Below the pieces are notes generated by a model. The model was not told where the DNA came from. It made no database searches and saw only the letters and a program-made list of their open reading frames with translations. Below, piece after piece: positions 5,894-6,606 of a DNA stretch of 6,606 nt. This stretch comes from PVC group bacterium (GTDB lineage: Bacteria > Verrucomicrobiota > Kiritimatiellia > SS1-B-03-39 > UBA6053), in NCBI GenBank assembly GCA_003565035.1, contig PXDP01000428.1:1-6606 (forward strand), given 5' to 3'. Every line of letters starts with the position of its first letter. Position 1 is the first letter of the stretch. Position numbers and translations under genes: made by a program.

Positions 5894-6606
5894 TTAATCA
5901 GACAGGCCGAATTTGCGGTGCAGTTCGCGGAAGCCCATGTGGATGAGGGTGGGACGGCCGAAGGGGGTGGTATAGGGCATGCGGCAGTGCTGGAGGTCGT
6001 TGACCAGTTGTTTGAGCATGGGTTCGGGCAGGGTGCCGCGGCTGCGGGCGGCCAGGCGGCAGCAGGAGCGGGCGAGGGCTTCGCGCATGGCTTTGGGGGT
6101 GTCGATGCGGGCGGCACCGGTGTCGAGATCGCGGGCCAGCGCCTGTAGGACGGGTTCCGGAGCGGCATCGCCCATCCAGGCCGGGAGCGCTTCGATGATA
6201 AAGCTGTCACCGCCGAAGGGTTCGATACCGAATCCGAGGGCTCTGGCTTCCTCCAGACGGGCGCGGAGCGTTCCGGCTTCGTCAGGCGTGCAGGTGACGG
6301 TTTCGGGCAGGAGAAGGGGCTGGGACGCGGGGACGCCTTTTTGCAGTTCGTCCATCGCCTGTTCATAGAGTACCCGCTCGCGGGCGGCTACGGGGTCCAT
6401 AATCACCAGGCCGTCTTCGGTCTCCAGCAGGACAAAGCGGTTGCCGGTAATGCCAAGAATTTCGGCATGATGCCAGGGGCCCCGGGGGAGTGCGGCGTTC
6501 GGAGTGCGGAGTGTGGAATGGGGCGTTTCGGGTGACGAATGGGGCGTTTCGGGTGATGAATGGGGCGTTTCGGGTGATGAATGGGGAGTGACGAATGACG
6601 ATTGGA
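5894..6606 (-). CDS. mutL: DNA mismatch repair protein MutL, C-terminal part (5' end outside the window)
   Basis: The visible part is 236 residues and starts beyond base 6606. MutL couples MutS mismatch recognition to strand incision and excision in the cytoplasm. The N-terminal GHKL ATPase domain is not in the window. Fragment residues 1-45 are a Pro/Ser/Thr linker with three copies of HSSPETP (8-28). The C-terminal domain follows: EILGITGNRFVLLE and DGLVIMDP (48-71), the DPVAARERVLYE segment (70-81), QPLLLP (95-100), the GFGIEPFGGDSFIIEALPAW region, SCCRLAARSR, and the terminal MPYTTPFGRPTLIHMGFREL (209-228). These match the usual order of the MutL_C domain. The nuclease signature DQHA(X)2E(X)4E is changed to DPVA..E....E, and the usual CPHGRP is TPFGRP (213-218). 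Several metal ligands are therefore missing, so the nuclease may be inactive. A GTG at 6404-6406 lies inside the domain and is not the start: the frame continues upstream with conserved sequence. The gene ends 99 bases before the envelope-protein ATG, with no obvious functional link. Confidence 0.92.
   Translation of the reverse strand, partial: QSSFVTPHSSPETPHSSPETPHSSPETPHSTLRTPNAALPRGPWHHAEILGITGNRFVLLETEDGLVIMDPVAARERVLYEQAMDELQKGVPASQPLLLPETVTCTPDEAGTLRARLEEARALGFGIEPFGGDSFIIEALPAWMGDAAPEPVLQALARDLDTGAARIDTPKAMREALARSCCRLAARSRGTLPEPMLKQLVNDLQHCRMPYTTPFGRPTLIHMGFRELHRKFGLSD
6500..6606. repeat. Heptamer-based tandem repeat inside the mutL linker
   Basis: On the plus strand a 21-base unit beginning GAATGGGGCG occurs three times in a row (6516-6536, 6537-6557, 6558-6578). 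Copies 2 and 3 are identical and copy 1 differs at its last base. A fourth copy starts with GAATGGGG at 6579 and then diverges. The flanks also fall into sevens: CGGAGTG, CGGAGTG, TGGAATG (6500-6520) on one side and GAGTGAC, GAATGAC, GATTGGA (6586-6606) on the other. The array continues to the window edge. Read on the minus strand it encodes HSSPETP repeats. A 21-base change keeps the mutL frame, while a 7-base change would break it. Confidence 0.8.

Noticed and set aside
6404..6406. GTG as the start of a short independent protein
   Set aside because: The frame stays open upstream with conserved MutL sequence, so it is an internal Val codon.

Overview
The window most likely comes from a member of the Verrucomicrobiota, possibly Opitutae/Puniceicoccales. 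The main evidence is the very large protein encoded by bases 1205-5794. It carries short motifs I associate with a long, poorly characterised Verrucomicrobiota envelope family related to 'Verru_Chthon cassette protein A': GPDQRIT, GGLKRDL, WNPYN, VDGAFNINSTS, RGPFYSLADFINR, RSDTFKIRAYG and SPINQLFGRRFRV. The assignment rests on recognition by eye, not on a search.

All genes that I accept lie on the minus strand, so the window reads from right to left. At the right edge (5894-6606) is the C-terminal part of mutL, cut by the window end. It holds the linker and the dimerisation/endonuclease domain. The linker contains a 7-residue tandem repeat built from heptameric DNA repeats, and the domain has lost several metal-binding residues of the MutL nuclease site. 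A short AT-rich gap (5795-5893) follows, with a possible promoter placed so that the next mRNA could be leaderless. Next comes the 1529-residue envelope protein (1205-5794), with one N-terminal membrane helix resembling a pilin or PilX/GspK segment. Its end overlaps a 255-residue predicted secreted protein (448-1215), so the two form a translationally coupled pair.

Directly after the TGA of the secreted protein, the same frame stays open for 66 codons (250-447). The peptide encoded there resembles the C-terminal end of the secreted protein itself and then runs into a Pro-rich tail. It could be a remnant of a paralogue, a readthrough extension, or the result of a nonsense mutation or sequencing error. 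The leftmost 246 bases hold no convincing gene, only two hairpin-forming inverted repeats of REP/terminator type.

The functional link between the exported pair and mutL is probably only adjacency. The exported pair is the least described part of the window: a giant pseudopilin-like protein followed by a secreted partner, both without an assigned function.
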